Position numbers and translations under genes: made by a program | Part shown: positions 1-8,932 of the stretch, piece after piece | Numbering within the stretch: the first letter of the stretch is position 1 | Layout of the letters: each line of letters opens with the position of its first letter | Assembly (NCBI RefSeq): GCF_005484805.1 | Contig: NZ_CP039432.1 | Span: 1,054,001 to 1,118,000, forward strand | Source of the DNA: Rhodococcus sp. SGAir0479 | GTDB lineage: Bacteria; Actinomycetota; Actinomycetes; Mycobacteriales; Mycobacteriaceae | Length of the DNA: 64,000 nucleotides | Reading direction: 5' to 3' | The notes under the pieces: model-generated | Databases searched by the model: none | Told to the model about the DNA's origin: nothing | Seen by the model: the letters and a program-made list of their open reading frames with translations, nothing else

Positions 1-309
1 TCGACCGGCTGTCATCGCATGATCCGTGAGGGCGAGGCCACGTTGGTGGCGAGCGCGGCGGACGTCGTGGTGGAGGCGGGTCCGATCGGGGTCGAGGACG
101 GAGGTGGTGGTCCGGCCCGTGCGCTCGACGTGCTCGCCGGGGACGCGGCCGCGATCTACGAGGCGCTGCCGGCGCACGGCTGGCGAAGTCCGCGGGCGTT
201 GTCCGAGGAGGCGGGAATCCCGATCGAGCGGGTGCGGGCGCTGCTGCCGGCACTCGAGCTCGACGGGTTCGTCGGCTCGGACGAGACGGGATGGTTCCGG
301 GAGCGGTGA
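1..309 (+). CDS. dprA: DNA-processing protein DprA, C-terminal part (5' end outside window)
   Basis: The reading frame is open from the first base and ends at a TGA at 307-309, leaving about 102 residues. It opens with STGCHRMIREGEATLV, which matches the end of the Rossmann-like single-strand-DNA-binding core of DprA/Smf, where the family has a (S/G)-x-(H/N)-x-L-I-R-x-G-A-x-L-V pattern. The last ~55 residues (YEALPAHGWRSPRALSEEAG onward) look like the C-terminal winged-helix domain seen in many DprA proteins. DprA protects incoming single-stranded DNA and loads RecA during transformation. The neighbouring xerC and rpsB order fits the conserved actinobacterial dprA context. The catalytic core cannot be judged because it lies outside the window. 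Confidence 0.85.
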   Translation, partial: STGCHRMIREGEATLVASAADVVVEAGPIGVEDGGGGPARALDVLAGDAAAIYEALPAHGWRSPRALSEEAGIPIERVRALLPALELDGFVGSDETGWFRER

Positions 310-310
310 G

Positions 311-844
311 TCACACCTCCCGCATCATCACGTCCTTGATGCGTTCGATCCGCTGCGGGTCGGCGTCGTTGCCGGCGCGGCCGACGAGCGTGGTCAACGT
401 GGTGACGACCGGCTCGCCGTCCTTGTCGGTGACGACGTTCTTGGTGACGAAGATGTCGGTGCCCGCGCTCTGGCGGAACGACTCCAGCGAGACGTCGACC
501 GACAGCCGGTCGCCGGCGCGGATGGGGCGGTGGAAGATCAGTCGCTGATCGGTCTGCAGGATCTGACTCAGATCGAACCCCGTGATGATCTGTTCGAGCA
601 GGAACCGCTGCGCGATCGCGCCGATGACCGAGACGAAGGTGAGCGGCGCGATCAGCGTGGGGTGACCGAGCGCGCGCGCGGCCACTTCGTCGTAGTGCGC
701 CGGGTGATCGTTCTGCACCGAGATCGCGTACTCGCGGACCTTTTCCCGACCCACCTCGTAGTAGTCGGGCATGCGGTAGTTGTAGCCCACCAGTCGCCTG
801 GCGCGGGCGGCGCGGTCTTCCGTGGGTTCCGCGGATCGGGTCAC
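311..844 (-). CDS. HadA-type (3R)-hydroxyacyl dehydratase, MaoC/UPF0336 family
   Basis: About 177 residues from a GTG at 844; a longer frame to 967 exists but its N-terminus is arginine-rich and unlike the family. The core RMPDYYEVGREKVREYA, then HPTLIAPLTFVSVIG, DQRLIFHRPIRAGDRL and GTDIFVTKNVVTDKDGE is the hot-dog fold pattern shared by mycobacterial HadA/HadC-like proteins. These are subunits or relatives of the FAS-II hydratase that dehydrates 3-hydroxyacyl-ACP during mycolic acid elongation. The gene stands apart from a hadB partner, converging on dprA with one base between the stop codons, so it may be a paralogue rather than the essential FAS-II subunit. A MaoC-type HadB catalytic partner is not visible in this window. 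Confidence 0.7.
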   Translation of the reverse strand: MTRSAEPTEDRAARARRLVGYNYRMPDYYEVGREKVREYAISVQNDHPAHYDEVAARALGHPTLIAPLTFVSVIGAIAQRFLLEQIITGFDLSQILQTDQRLIFHRPIRAGDRLSVDVSLESFRQSAGTDIFVTKNVVTDKDGEPVVTTLTTLVGRAGNDADPQRIERIKDVMMREV

Positions 845-996
845 TCGTCGAGTGTGACTGAAATATCGGCGCCCGCGACCGAAATCGGGCGGTGATCGAC
901 GGGGTGACGACAAATCGTTTCCCACCGGGAAGACGGGGCGTCCGGTGCTCAGCAAGGCGTACCGCATGCGGCCGGGGGATCGCCTACAGTCGCGTC

Positions 997-2130
997 ATGG
1001 CTACCGTCTGGACCGTTCCCGAAGACATCACCCGCGTACTCCTGGCTGCGCCGGGAATCCGAGACTTCCTCACGAACGACGAGGGGCGCGGCGTGGTGAG
1101 CGATCCCAAGGTGCGGCTGGCGGAGTTCACCGCGGTGGTGAACTCGCTGCAGCGGAGCGCCGGGCGGACCTTCACGTCGGTGCGGGACGCCGCGGGCGTG
1201 CTGTTCGACGGTCCCGCGACCGGCGGCGTCGTGGTGTCCGACGCTCTGCGTCTGGCGGTGATGCGCGTGATCACCGCGGAGCCCCGCGAGCGCAAGCCCG
1301 CCCCGAACCCGCTGGCGCCGCGGGTGGTCGAGAATTTGGGGCTGTACTTGTATGCGCTGCGGGATCCGCGGGACCGTTCGATCTTCTACGTCGGGATCGG
1401 ACGCGGCAACAAGGTCTATTCGCACGAGTGGGACGCGTTGGGCGAGGCCGGCACGCTCGATGCCGAGGGCGTGGGCGATCCCGACCGCGACGCGACCCGC
1501 AGCGCCTGGACCCAGCGGATCCGCGACATCTACGCGGCCGGGCACTCGGTCGATCACATCGTGCTGCGGCACCGAATCGAGGCGCCCCACGACGCGATGG
1601 CCACCGCCAAAGAGTTCGCGCACCTGCTCACCGACGCGCTGCGTCTGCTCGAACACCACCCGGACCATCCGGTGCTCACCAACCTCGCGGGCGAGCCGGA
1701 TGATTTGGAGAAGCGGGCGATGTCGGTCGCGGAGCTGGCGGTCCAGTACTCCGCCCAGCCCGCCCCCGAGCTGCCGGTGCCCGGTGCCCTCGTCCGCGTG
1801 CCCGCGGCGGCGAACCCGGCCTCGACCGCGGAGGAGCTGTATGCCGCGGCGCGCGGGCCGTGGCGGGCGGGCGCGGCGGCCCGAAATGTTCCCGGTCTGC
1901 CCGTGATCGTGTTCGCGGACAACATCGTTCGCGCCGTCTACCGGGTGGAGTCGTGGGATGGTGTCGGCCCGGCCGGCGAGCAGGAGTGGCGTTTCACCGG
2001 TGCCGTCGACCCGGAACTCGAGGCACGGTTCGTCGGGACGCGGGTGACGCCCGATCGGGCGGGTCTCAAGGCGTGGCCCGCACACGGCTGGGTCCAGCGG
2101 CTGACGTTGGCGCGTCCGCACGGCCGCTGA
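997..2130 (+). CDS. GIY-YIG (LEM-3-like) domain protein
   Basis: 377 residues from the ATG at 997, chosen because a TACAGT -10-like hexamer ends 7 bases before it, which suits a leaderless start; upstream extension gives arginine-rich sequence. Residues 116-140 read LYLYALRDPRDRSIFYVGIGRG, the GIY-YIG nuclease core in the LEM-3/ANKLE1-like version (YLYAL then YVGIG). Bacterial members of this family are mostly uncharacterised and often annotated only as GIY-YIG domain proteins. The N-terminal 110 residues and the C-terminal ~120 residues carry no motif I recognise. It is a single gene between a dehydratase and an iron-regulated gene. Nuclease activity is an inference from the fold. Confidence 0.65.
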   Translation: MATVWTVPEDITRVLLAAPGIRDFLTNDEGRGVVSDPKVRLAEFTAVVNSLQRSAGRTFTSVRDAAGVLFDGPATGGVVVSDALRLAVMRVITAEPRERKPAPNPLAPRVVENLGLYLYALRDPRDRSIFYVGIGRGNKVYSHEWDALGEAGTLDAEGVGDPDRDATRSAWTQRIRDIYAAGHSVDHIVLRHRIEAPHDAMATAKEFAHLLTDALRLLEHHPDHPVLTNLAGEPDDLEKRAMSVAELAVQYSAQPAPELPVPGALVRVPAAANPASTAEELYAAARGPWRAGAAARNVPGLPVIVFADNIVRAVYRVESWDGVGPAGEQEWRFTGAVDPELEARFVGTRVTPDRAGLKAWPAHGWVQRLTLARPHGR

Positions 2131-2159
2131 GCCCGGCGGAATACACCGAAACGGAGATC

Positions 2160-2178
2160 CATGGTTAGCTTTACCTAA
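2160..2178 (+). promoter_or_regulatory. Candidate IdeR/DtxR iron box
   Basis: The 19 bases match the DtxR/IdeR consensus TTAGGTTAGCCTAACCTAA at 14 positions, including the contiguous GGTTAGC and ACCTAA parts. It lies 40 bases upstream of the siderophore-interacting protein start at 2218, where Fe(II)-IdeR binding would repress transcription when iron is plentiful. The gene function fits this. The site was counted by eye and not scored against a matrix. Confidence 0.65.
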
Positions 2179-2217
2179 CTGTAGATCTCGTTTTCGTTGT
2201 AACCGAGGAGAAGTGCC

Positions 2218-2997
2218 GTGGCACGAAAGACGTCGACACTGACGGTGGTCCGAACCGAGCGGCTCGTTCCGCACATGGTGCGCGTGGTTCTCGGTGATCC
2301 AGGCTTCGACAGCTTCGAGCCGTCCGAGTTCACCGATTCGTACGTCAAGATGGAGTTCGGATCGGCGGAGGAGCCGGTGCTGCGGACGTACACGGTCCGT
2401 GCCGTCGACCCCGTCGCGCGGGAGCTGGCGATCGACTTCGTCGTCCACGGCGACGAGGGCGTGGCCGGCCCGTGGGCGGCGTCGGTCCAGCCGGGTACCG
2501 CGGTGACGGTGCGCGGTCCCGGCGGCGCGTACTCGCCGCGTCCGGACGCGGACTGGCACCTCATCGCCGGGGACGAGTCGGCGCTGCCCGCGATCTCGAC
2601 CGCGGTCGCCGCGCTCGGCCCGGATGCGGTGGCGCGGGTGTTCGTCGAGGTCGCCGACGCGCACGACGAGATCGATCTGCCGGCCGGTCCGAACGTCGAG
2701 ATCACGTGGCTCCACCGCGGCGCACCGTCGGACGCGGCGGGCGCCGATGTGGTCGCCGGTAACGCCCCGCTGGTCGCCGCCGTGCGTGCGATGCCGTGGC
2801 TGCCGGGCGACGTCCACGTCTTCATCCACGGTGAGGCCGAGACCGTCATGCACCACCTGCGCCCGTACATCCGCAAGGAGCGCGGAGTTCCCGCGGCGTC
2901 GGCGTCGATCTCCGGGTACTGGCGGCGCGGCCGCACCGAGGAGGGCTTCCGGGTGTGGAAGTCGGAGCTGGCGTCGGTGGAGGCCGGCTCGCGCTGA
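2218..2997 (+). CDS. Siderophore-interacting FAD-binding protein (ViuB-like)
   Basis: 259 residues from a GTG at 2218 with an AGGAG ribosome site at 2206-2210. RTYTVR (56-61) is the FAD-binding R-x-Y-[ST] motif of the ferredoxin-reductase-like beta barrel; HGDEGVAGPWA (78-88) and GDESALPAI (118-126) are hallmarks of the siderophore-interacting protein family. The family uses flavin and NAD(P)H to reduce ferric siderophores in the cytoplasm and release iron. The M. tuberculosis neighbour of xerC, Rv2895c, is the same kind of protein as I recall. An IdeR box upstream supports iron regulation. The gene is monocistronic and ends just before a hairpin shared with the convergent exporter gene. Confidence 0.88.
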   Translation: MARKTSTLTVVRTERLVPHMVRVVLGDPGFDSFEPSEFTDSYVKMEFGSAEEPVLRTYTVRAVDPVARELAIDFVVHGDEGVAGPWAASVQPGTAVTVRGPGGAYSPRPDADWHLIAGDESALPAISTAVAALGPDAVARVFVEVADAHDEIDLPAGPNVEITWLHRGAPSDAAGADVVAGNAPLVAAVRAMPWLPGDVHVFIHGEAETVMHHLRPYIRKERGVPAASASISGYWRRGRTEEGFRVWKSELASVEAGSR

Positions 2998-3016
2998 TCA
3001 CCCCCCCCGGCCGCCC

Positions 3017-3040
3017 GGCCCGCGTCAGTGGGCGCGGGCC
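3017..3040. terminator. Hairpin between convergent genes
   Basis: GGCCCGCG (3017-3024) pairs perfectly with CGCGGGCC (3033-3040) across an 8-base loop. It sits between the stop of the siderophore-interacting gene (2997) and overlaps the last codons of the convergent exporter gene (stop at 3025). There is no T-tract, as is usual in high-GC actinobacteria. A run of eight C residues lies at 3001-3008. Confidence 0.5.
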
Positions 3041-4206
3041 AGGACCTTGAGCGACGTCATCGCCACGACACCGGACGCCAGGATCGCGACCGCCATCGGC
3101 ACGGCGGTGTCGGGTCCGGCGATCCCGACCAGGGGGGACACCAGCGCCGCGAGCCCGAACTGGCACGCGCCCATCAGCGCCGAGCCGGTGCCGGCGGCCT
3201 CGGTGACCTGGCCCTGCGCCAGGGCGGTGGCGTTGCCCATGATGAACCCGATGCTGGAGACCACCGCGAACATCAGGGGCAGCACCAGCCAGATGTGGCT
3301 GCCGCCGATGGTGGTGGCGAGGGTCAGCAGCAGGCCGGCCGTCACCAGCAGGCTCACGCCGAAGGTCAGCAACTGCCGCGCCTCGAACGTCCCGATGAGC
3401 TTCGTGTTGACGATGCTGCCGGTCACGATGCCGAGTGAATTGATCGCGAAGACGATCGAGAACTGCCCCGGCGAGAGTCCGAGCACGTCCTGCACCACGA
3501 ACGGCGACGCCGAGATGTACGAGAACAGCGCGCCGAATCCGAAGGCGAAGGTGAACGCGTAGCCGAGGTAGATCCGGTTGGTCACCACGTAGCGAAGGTT
3601 GCCGACGAGCGCGGTCAGCCCACCGCCGTGCCGACGCTCGGCGGGCAGCGTCTCGGGCACCATGGTGAGCACGCCGATCAGCATCACCACGGAGGCGGCT
3701 GCCAACACCCAGAAGATGCCGCGCCAGCCGACCGGGCCCAGCAGCGCCCCGCCCAGCAGGGGCGCGACAACGGGCGCGACACCACCGATGATCATCATGA
3801 CGCTGAAGAGCCGGGCCGCGGCGTCGCCCTTCGCGCGGTCGGCGATCACCGCACGAGCCAGCACGATGCCGGCGCCGCCGCTGAAACCCTGCAGCAGTCG
3901 CGCGGCGATCAGCACGCCGACGTTCGGCGCGATGGCACACAGCACGCCACTCACCGCGCACAGGATCGTGCCCGCGATCAGCAGTCCGCGCCGGCCCAGC
4001 CCGTCGGAGAGCGGCCCGATCACCAACTGCCCGACGCCGAGCCCGGCCATGAACGTCGTGAGCGTGAGCTGCACGCTCGCCGCCGAGGTGTCGAGGCCGT
4101 CCGCCATCGACGGCAGGCCCGGCAGATACATGTCGGTGGCCAGGGGAGCGATCGCCGAGAGGAGGGCGAGAACGCACAGCATGGGGATGGGAATCGCTCG
4201 TTTCAC
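3025..4206 (-). CDS. Bcr/CflA-type multidrug efflux MFS transporter
   Basis: 393 residues with twelve probable membrane segments. It begins [19 protein letters not shown] and continues with the Bcr/CflA signature region around [15 protein letters not shown] (about residues 25-39), followed by the MFS motif A-like [15 protein letters not shown] (about 60-74). The family exports bicyclomycin, chloramphenicol, sulfonamides and other small molecules by proton antiport. The gene is divergent from xerC with 61 bases between their starts. The substrate cannot be read from sequence. Nothing unusual is seen in length or topology. Confidence 0.85.
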   Translation of the reverse strand: MKRAIPIPMLCVLALLSAIAPLATDMYLPGLPSMADGLDTSAASVQLTLTTFMAGLGVGQLVIGPLSDGLGRRGLLIAGTILCAVSGVLCAIAPNVGVLIAARLLQGFSGGAGIVLARAVIADRAKGDAAARLFSVMMIIGGVAPVVAPLLGGALLGPVGWRGIFWVLAAASVVMLIGVLTMVPETLPAERRHGGGLTALVGNLRYVVTNRIYLGYAFTFAFGFGALFSYISASPFVVQDVLGLSPGQFSIVFAINSLGIVTGSIVNTKLIGTFEARQLLTFGVSLLVTAGLLLTLATTIGGSHIWLVLPLMFAVVSSIGFIMGNATALAQGQVTEAAGTGSALMGACQFGLAALVSPLVGIAGPDTAVPMAVAILASGVVAMTSLKVLARAH

Positions 4207-4267
4207 GCGAAAACCCTACCGGCGCGGGAACTTGCGGATTCGTCCGGTCACCGCGACGGTGGTGGTC

Positions 4268-5206
4268 ATGGATGTCGACCCCGATCAGGTGCTGCCCGCC
4301 GCGTTGCGTGTGCATCTCGAGGACTACGGCGAGTACCTGCGCCTCGAACGGGGCCGGTCGGCGCACACGGTGCGCGCCTACCTGGGAGACGTCACGAGCC
4401 TGCTCGAGTTCGTCGGCCGCGTGCGGGCGGACGCGACGCTCGCCGATCTCGATCTGCGTGCCCTGCGCGGCTGGCTGGGGGAGCAGGCCGCGGCCGGGGT
4501 GGCCCGCACGACGCTGGCCAGGCGCACATCGGCGGCCAAGGGATTCACCGCGTGGGCGCAGCGGACCGGTCGCACGGACGTCGACCCGGGAGTACGACTG
4601 GTGGCGCCGCGCGCCCACCGGACGCTCCCGCCGGTGCTGCGTCAGGAACAGGCGGCGGAGGCGATGGCCGCCGCGGAATCGGGCGCGGCGCAGGAGGACC
4701 CGATCGCGCTGCGCGATCGGCTGATCGTCGAGCTGCTGTACTCGACCGGTATCCGTGTCGGCGAGCTGTGCGGGCTCGACGTCGGCGACGTCGACGACGC
4801 CCGTCGCGTGCTGCGGGTGCTCGGCAAGGGTGACAAGGAACGCGTCGTCCCGTACGGGCGACCTGCCGAGGACGCGATCGGCGCGTGGCTGCGGGCCGGC
4901 CGCCCGGCGCTCGCGAACGACCGGTCCGGGGACGCGCTGCTGCTCGGCCGTCGCGGTGGGCGCCTCGACCAGCGACAGGCCCGCGCCGTCGTCCACGACG
5001 TCGTGCAGGCGGTACCCGGGGCGCCCGACCTGGCGCCGCACGGGCTGCGGCACTCGGCCGCCACCCACCTGCTCGAGGGCGGCGCCGACCTGCGCGTGGT
5101 GCAGGAGGTACTGGGGCATTCGAGCCTCGCGACCACCCAGCTGTACACCCACGTCTCGGTCGCTCGCCTGCGCGCCGTGCACGACCAGGCTCATCCGCGG
5201 GCCTGA
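4268..5206 (+). CDS. xerC: Tyrosine recombinase XerC
   Basis: 312 residues from the ATG at 4268; frames further upstream have no XerC-like sequence. An N-terminal SAM-like core-binding domain (about 12-100) is followed by the catalytic domain with all six active-site residues visible: R163 (TGIRVGEL), K187 (LGKGDK), H258 and R261 ([12 protein letters not shown]), H284 (GHSSLATTQ) and Y293 (LYTHVS). XerC with XerD resolves chromosome dimers at dif next to the septum. It lies in the conserved dprA-xerC-rpsB neighbourhood, so it is the housekeeping enzyme and not an island integrase. Its 3' end overlaps the convergent M23 gene by 16 bases. Confidence 0.93.
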   Translation: MDVDPDQVLPAALRVHLEDYGEYLRLERGRSAHTVRAYLGDVTSLLEFVGRVRADATLADLDLRALRGWLGEQAAAGVARTTLARRTSAAKGFTAWAQRTGRTDVDPGVRLVAPRAHRTLPPVLRQEQAAEAMAAAESGAAQEDPIALRDRLIVELLYSTGIRVGELCGLDVGDVDDARRVLRVLGKGDKERVVPYGRPAEDAIGAWLRAGRPALANDRSGDALLLGRRGGRLDQRQARAVVHDVVQAVPGAPDLAPHGLRHSAATHLLEGGADLRVVQEVLGHSSLATTQLYTHVSVARLRAVHDQAHPRA

Positions 5207-5763
5207 CCGGCGCCGGTCGGCAGCAACCGGATCGGAGCGGTGCGCACCAACGGCAGCGGGTCGAGGTAGTCCCGGTCCCGGCGCAGCCCCCAGTGCAGGC
5301 AGGTGGCCGCCGCGCACGCGGGGTGCCCCGCTGCCACGGTTCCCAGCGGGGTGCCGCGCGCGACCACGCGGCCCGCGGTCACCGTCGCCTCGACCGGCTC
5401 GTACGTCGTCCGCAACCCGCCGGGATGGTCGACCGAGACGACGGGCTTGCCCGCGACGGTCCCGGCGAATGCGACCGTGCCGGCGCCCGCGGCCAGCACG
5501 CTCTGGCCCGGGACCGCCCCGAGGTCCACCCCACGGTGCCCGGAGAGCCAGTTCTGTGCGGGCTTGTCGAACGCGCGCACCACGCGCGGCCGGGGGCGCA
5601 GCGGCCAGTCGAAGCCGGGGCGGGTCTCGTCGGTGCGATCGACGCCGGCCGCCGGCGGGGTGCGGGGCGCCGCGGCGTCGGCCGGTGCCGTCGCGCCCAC
5701 GCACACGAGCCCGACGACGCACGCGGCGGCGAGGCGACGGACCGGACGAGTCACGCAGGGCAT
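5191..5763 (-). CDS. Secreted M23-family (LytM) peptidase-like protein
   Basis: 190 residues from the ATG at 5763, chosen because it directly precedes a signal peptide (basic [10 protein letters not shown], hydrophobic core, cleavage near ADA-A at 28-31). The LytM domain spans about 50-165, with the zinc motif HRGVD (H76, D80) and the final LHWGL (H157). The residue two before H157, a His in most M23 peptidases (HxH), is Cys155 here. The M. tuberculosis gene Rv2891, at the same position next to rpsB, is of this kind in my recollection. It may cut peptidoglycan cross-links or act as a non-catalytic binder or activator. It is divergent from rpsB. Confidence 0.8.
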   Translation of the reverse strand: MPCVTRPVRRLAAACVVGLVCVGATAPADAAAPRTPPAAGVDRTDETRPGFDWPLRPRPRVVRAFDKPAQNWLSGHRGVDLGAVPGQSVLAAGAGTVAFAGTVAGKPVVSVDHPGGLRTTYEPVEATVTAGRVVARGTPLGTVAAGHPACAAATCLHWGLRRDRDYLDPLPLVRTAPIRLLPTGAGQARG

Positions 5764-5901
5764 GCCCCGACCCTGCCGCGCCGCGGGGCGGCGACGACCG
5801 GGAGCCGGTGGATTGTGGACAGCGCTTCGCGAAATCCCCAGATCGCCGATCGGGGTTGCGGGCACCGCGCGGCTGTGCTTTCCCCGGCCGGGAAGTGCGA
5901 A

Positions 5902-5931
5902 TTGGGAGACCGGGTGCCCAGGCCGTACACT
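5902..5931 (+). promoter_or_regulatory. Predicted rpsB promoter
   Basis: TTGGGA (5902-5907) and TACACT (5926-5931) are separated by 18 bases, a good match to the vegetative actinobacterial promoter. Transcription would start near 5938, giving a leader of about 155 bases before rpsB. The 330-base gap 5764-6093 otherwise holds no gene; the long leader could carry an S2 autoregulatory structure, but I see no motif I can name. Confidence 0.6.
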
Positions 5932-6093
5932 TGTCGAGCGGTCTGTGCACGCACAGTCCGACTTCGCGCGTCCGCACCTTCATCCGGTCGTCGGCTGGTC
6001 CCGCATTCGTGTGGGTCCGACACCGGGCGGGCGCCAGGGCAGGAGTCACCGATTCCTGCGACAACCGGCACACGAAAGACGAGGTACACAGCC

Positions 6094-6918
6094 ATGGCTG
6101 TTGTGACCATGCGCCAGCTGCTCGACAGCGGTGCACACTTCGGGCACCAGACCCGCCGTTGGAACCCGAAGATGAAGCGGTTCATCCTCACCGACCGCAA
6201 CGGCATCTACATCATCGACCTGCAGCAGACGCTGACGTACATCGACAAGGCGTACGAGTTCGTCAAGCAGACCGTCGCGCACGGCGGCACGGTTCTGTTC
6301 GTCGGCACCAAGAAGCAGGCGCAGGAGTCCATCGCGGCCGAGGCCACGCGCGTCGGGATGCCCTACGTCAACCAGCGTTGGCTCGGCGGCATGCTCACCA
6401 ACTTCTCGACCGTCCACAAGCGCCTGCAGCGCCTGAAGGAGCTCGAGTCGATGGAGCAGACCGGCGGTTTCGAGGGTCGCACCAAGAAGGAAATCCTCAT
6501 GCTCACGCGTGAGATGACCAAGCTCGACCGCACCCTCGGTGGCATCCGGGACATGGCCAAGGTTCCGTCGGCCGTCTGGGTCGTCGACACCAACAAGGAG
6601 CACATCGCCGTCGGCGAGGCGCGCAAGCTGAACATCCCGGTCATCGCCGTCCTGGATACCAACTGCGACCCCGACGTCGTCGACTACCCGATCCCGGGCA
6701 ACGACGATGCGATCCGCAGCGCCGCCCTGCTCACCAAGGTCGTCGCCTCCGCCGTCGCCGAGGGCCTGCAGGCCCGCGCCGGTGCCGGTTCGGACAAGGA
6801 CGCCAAGCCGGAGGCTGCCGCGGGCGAGCCGCTCGCGGAGTGGGAGCAGGAGCTCCTCTCGCAGGCCGCACCGGCCGCCGAGGGCGAAGCCCCGGCCGCG
6901 GACGCTCAGCAGTCCTAG
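6094..6918 (+). CDS. rpsB: 30S ribosomal protein S2
   Basis: 274 residues starting [20 protein letters not shown], the classical S2 N-terminus, with [20 protein letters not shown] and [14 protein letters not shown] following. S2 binds late to the 30S head-platform junction and is needed for initiation with S1-type contacts. The C-terminal ~45 residues are an Ala/Glu-rich acidic tail typical of actinobacterial S2. The gene starts the rpsB-tsf pair; a strong hairpin follows its stop, so tsf may be read by partial read-through or from its own start. Confidence 0.97.
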   Translation: MAVVTMRQLLDSGAHFGHQTRRWNPKMKRFILTDRNGIYIIDLQQTLTYIDKAYEFVKQTVAHGGTVLFVGTKKQAQESIAAEATRVGMPYVNQRWLGGMLTNFSTVHKRLQRLKELESMEQTGGFEGRTKKEILMLTREMTKLDRTLGGIRDMAKVPSAVWVVDTNKEHIAVGEARKLNIPVIAVLDTNCDPDVVDYPIPGNDDAIRSAALLTKVVASAVAEGLQARAGAGSDKDAKPEAAAGEPLAEWEQELLSQAAPAAEGEAPAADAQQS

Positions 6919-6925
6919 TCGACTC

Positions 6926-6950
6926 GGCCCCGACCTCACCGGTCGGGGCC
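6926..6950 (+). terminator. rpsB-tsf intergenic hairpin (terminator or attenuator)
   Basis: GGCCCCGACC (6926-6935) pairs over ten perfect base pairs with GGTCGGGGCC (6941-6950) around a TCACC loop, followed by GTTTCG. It lies 7 bases after the rpsB stop. In other bacteria a partial terminator between rpsB and tsf sets their ratio; the same role is plausible here. Confidence 0.65.
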
Positions 6951-7032
6951 GTTTCGCTCACCTGCTTCGCCAGGTCTCCGCGCGAACCGTAGAGCCTGGC
7001 ATCCGAAACTCATCCGAGGAGGATCGCCCCCC

Positions 7033-7857
7033 ATGGCGAACTACACCGCCGCCGACGTCAAGCGGCTCCGCGAGCTCACCGGCTCCGGCATGATGGACTG
7101 CAAGAACGCTCTCACCGAGACCGACGGTGACTTCGACAAGGCCGTCGAGCTGCTGCGCATCAAGGGCGCCAAGGACGTGGGCAAGCGCGCCGAGCGCACC
7201 ACGGCCGAGGGCCTGGTCGTGGCCAAGGACGGCGTCATGATCGAGATCAACGCCGAGACCGACTTCGTCGCCAAGAACGCCGAGTTCCAGGCGCTGGCCG
7301 ACACGATCGTCACCGCGGCTGCTTCGGCCAAGCCGGCCGATCTCGAAGCGCTCAAGGCCATCGACGTCGACGGCAAGACCGTCGAGAACCTGGTCCAGGA
7401 GCTGTCCGCCAAGATCGGCGAGAAGCTCGAGCTGCGCCGCGTCGTCTCCTTCGACGGCCCCGTGGCCACCTACCTGCACAAGCGTGCCTCCGACCTGCCG
7501 CCGGCCGTCGGCGTGCTCGTCGAGTACACCGGCGAGGGCGACGCTGCGGCCGAGGCCGCTCGAGGCGCAGCCATGCAGGTTGCCGCGCTCAAGGCCAAGT
7601 ACGTCACCCGCGACGAGGTCCCCGCGGACGTCGTCGAGAACGAGCGTCGTATCGCCGAGCAGACGGCCAAGGAGGAGGGCAAGCCCGAGGCTGCACTCCC
7701 CAAGATCGTCGAGGGTCGCGTCAACGGCTACTACAAGGACGTCGTCCTGACCGAGCAGTCCTCGGTCACCGACTCCAAGAAGACCGTCAAGGCACTCCTG
7801 GACGAGGCCGGAGCCACCGTCGTTCGCTTCGCGCGTTTCGAGGTCGGCGCCAGCTAG
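7033..7857 (+). CDS. tsf: Translation elongation factor Ts
   Basis: 274 residues beginning [20 protein letters not shown], with the EF-Ts signatures [16 protein letters not shown] and [12 protein letters not shown] (about 73-84, containing the TDFV nucleotide-exchange motif). EF-Ts ejects GDP from EF-Tu. An AGGAGG ribosome site is at 7017-7022, ten bases before the start. It is at its usual place after rpsB. The protein has full family length. Confidence 0.97.
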   Translation: MANYTAADVKRLRELTGSGMMDCKNALTETDGDFDKAVELLRIKGAKDVGKRAERTTAEGLVVAKDGVMIEINAETDFVAKNAEFQALADTIVTAAASAKPADLEALKAIDVDGKTVENLVQELSAKIGEKLELRRVVSFDGPVATYLHKRASDLPPAVGVLVEYTGEGDAAAEAARGAAMQVAALKAKYVTRDEVPADVVENERRIAEQTAKEEGKPEAALPKIVEGRVNGYYKDVVLTEQSSVTDSKKTVKALLDEAGATVVRFARFEVGAS

Positions 7858-7900
7858 TCGCGCTCTCACACTTCGGCCCCGCCGGCCGGGTGGGTGCAGA

Positions 7901-7925
7901 CGTCGGGTTCGGTACGAACCCGACG
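7901..7925 (+). terminator. Hairpin downstream of tsf
   Basis: CGTCGGGTTC (7901-7910) pairs perfectly with GAACCCGACG (7916-7925) around GGTAC, 43 bases after the tsf stop. It probably ends the rpsB-tsf message. The rest of the 279-base gap to pyrH holds a second small hairpin (8061-8078) and a TAATAC hexamer at 8091-8096 that could be a pyrH -10 element. Confidence 0.6.
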
Positions 7926-8136
7926 CTCCGCCCCTCCGGTCCGCGCGGGGCCGAGTTGTGCGGCGAGTGGGTCGACTGGGTCCCCGACCGCCGGATGAGG
8001 CAGGATGAATGGGGCCGGTTCCGGCGACATCGCCGGTCGGCCGGGGTGTACGGCCCCGCTGAGCGGCGCGCTCCGCTCACCGACGAAACGTAATACTTCT
8101 AGAACCGAATCATCGGGCAAGAACCGAGGGAGAGTT

Positions 8137-8865
8137 ATGACCGCACCGGCCGACGCACGTCCAGGATTCCGACGAGTGCTCCTCAAACTCGGTGGTGAAA
8201 TGTTCGGCGGCGGCAAGGTCGGACTCGACCCGGACGTGGTGACGACCGTCGCGGAGCAGATCGCCGAGGTCGTCCGCTCCGGCGTCCAGGTGGCCGTCGT
8301 GATCGGCGGCGGCAACTTCTTCCGCGGCGCCGAACTGCAGCAGCGCGGCCTCGACCGGGCCCGCTCGGACTACATGGGCATGCTCGGCACCGTGATGAAC
8401 TGCCTTGCGCTGCAGGACTTCCTGGAAAAGCAGGGCATCGACACCCGCGTGCAGACCGCCATCACCATGGGGCAGGTCGCCGAGCCGTACCTGCCGTTGC
8501 GCGCCCGCCGTCACCTCGAGAAGGGACGCGTGGTCATCTTCGGTGCGGGCATGGGCATGCCGTACTTCTCCACCGACACCACCGCGGCGCAGCGCGCCCT
8601 GGAGATCGGGGCCGAGGTGGTCCTCATGGCCAAGGCCGTCGACGGTGTCTACTCGGCGGACCCGCGGGTCGATCCCGATGCCACCATGTACACCGAGGTC
8701 ACGCACCGCGAGGTCATCGAGAAGGGCCTCAAGGTCGCCGACGCGACCGCGTTCAGCCTCTGCATGGACAATCAGATGCCGATGATGGTCTTCAACCTGC
8801 TCACCCAGGGCAATATCGCCCGCGCGGTGTCCGGTGAGAAGATCGGAACACTGGTCAAGTCATGA
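8137..8865 (+). CDS. pyrH: UMP kinase
   Basis: 242 residues from the ATG at 8137, chosen because GAGGGAGAG (8127-8134) is a nearby ribosome site and the family N-terminus [13 protein letters not shown] starts about 14 residues later. [32 protein letters not shown] is the amino-acid kinase fold segment that binds UMP; the C-terminus holds [11 protein letters not shown]. The enzyme phosphorylates UMP to UDP and is normally activated by GTP and inhibited by UTP. It starts the pyrH-frr-cdsA run; frr follows after 67 bases. Confidence 0.96.
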   Translation: MTAPADARPGFRRVLLKLGGEMFGGGKVGLDPDVVTTVAEQIAEVVRSGVQVAVVIGGGNFFRGAELQQRGLDRARSDYMGMLGTVMNCLALQDFLEKQGIDTRVQTAITMGQVAEPYLPLRARRHLEKGRVVIFGAGMGMPYFSTDTTAAQRALEIGAEVVLMAKAVDGVYSADPRVDPDATMYTEVTHREVIEKGLKVADATAFSLCMDNQMPMMVFNLLTQGNIARAVSGEKIGTLVKS

Positions 8866-8932
8866 TGGCGGGCAGCACGACCAAGATGCGAGACGTATTC
8901 GAGCGTCCGACGGACGAGACGGAGGAACAGCC

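Noticed and set aside
949-2856. 635-codon minus-strand frame opposite the GIY-YIG gene
   Set aside because: Low-complexity Arg/His-rich translation; the plus-strand genes have recognisable domains, a start signal and an IdeR box between them.
3001-3008. Run of eight C residues as a phase-variation tract
   Set aside because: It lies between two stop codons and outside any promoter, so slippage would not change a product.
4268-5206. XerC as an integrase of a genomic island
   Set aside because: It has the conserved housekeeping position between dprA and rpsB and the XerC pattern; no attachment sites are seen.
2846-6136. Very long minus-strand frame (1096 codons) opposite the siderophore protein, exporter, xerC and rpsB
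   Set aside because: Arginine/proline-rich composition without motifs, and it overlaps several well-supported genes; it is a GC-rich antisense shadow.
4885-6918. 677-codon frame that would give a long N-terminal extension of S2
   Set aside because: The upstream part is antisense to the M23 peptidase gene and ignores the rpsB promoter; S2 begins at its conserved N-terminus at 6094.
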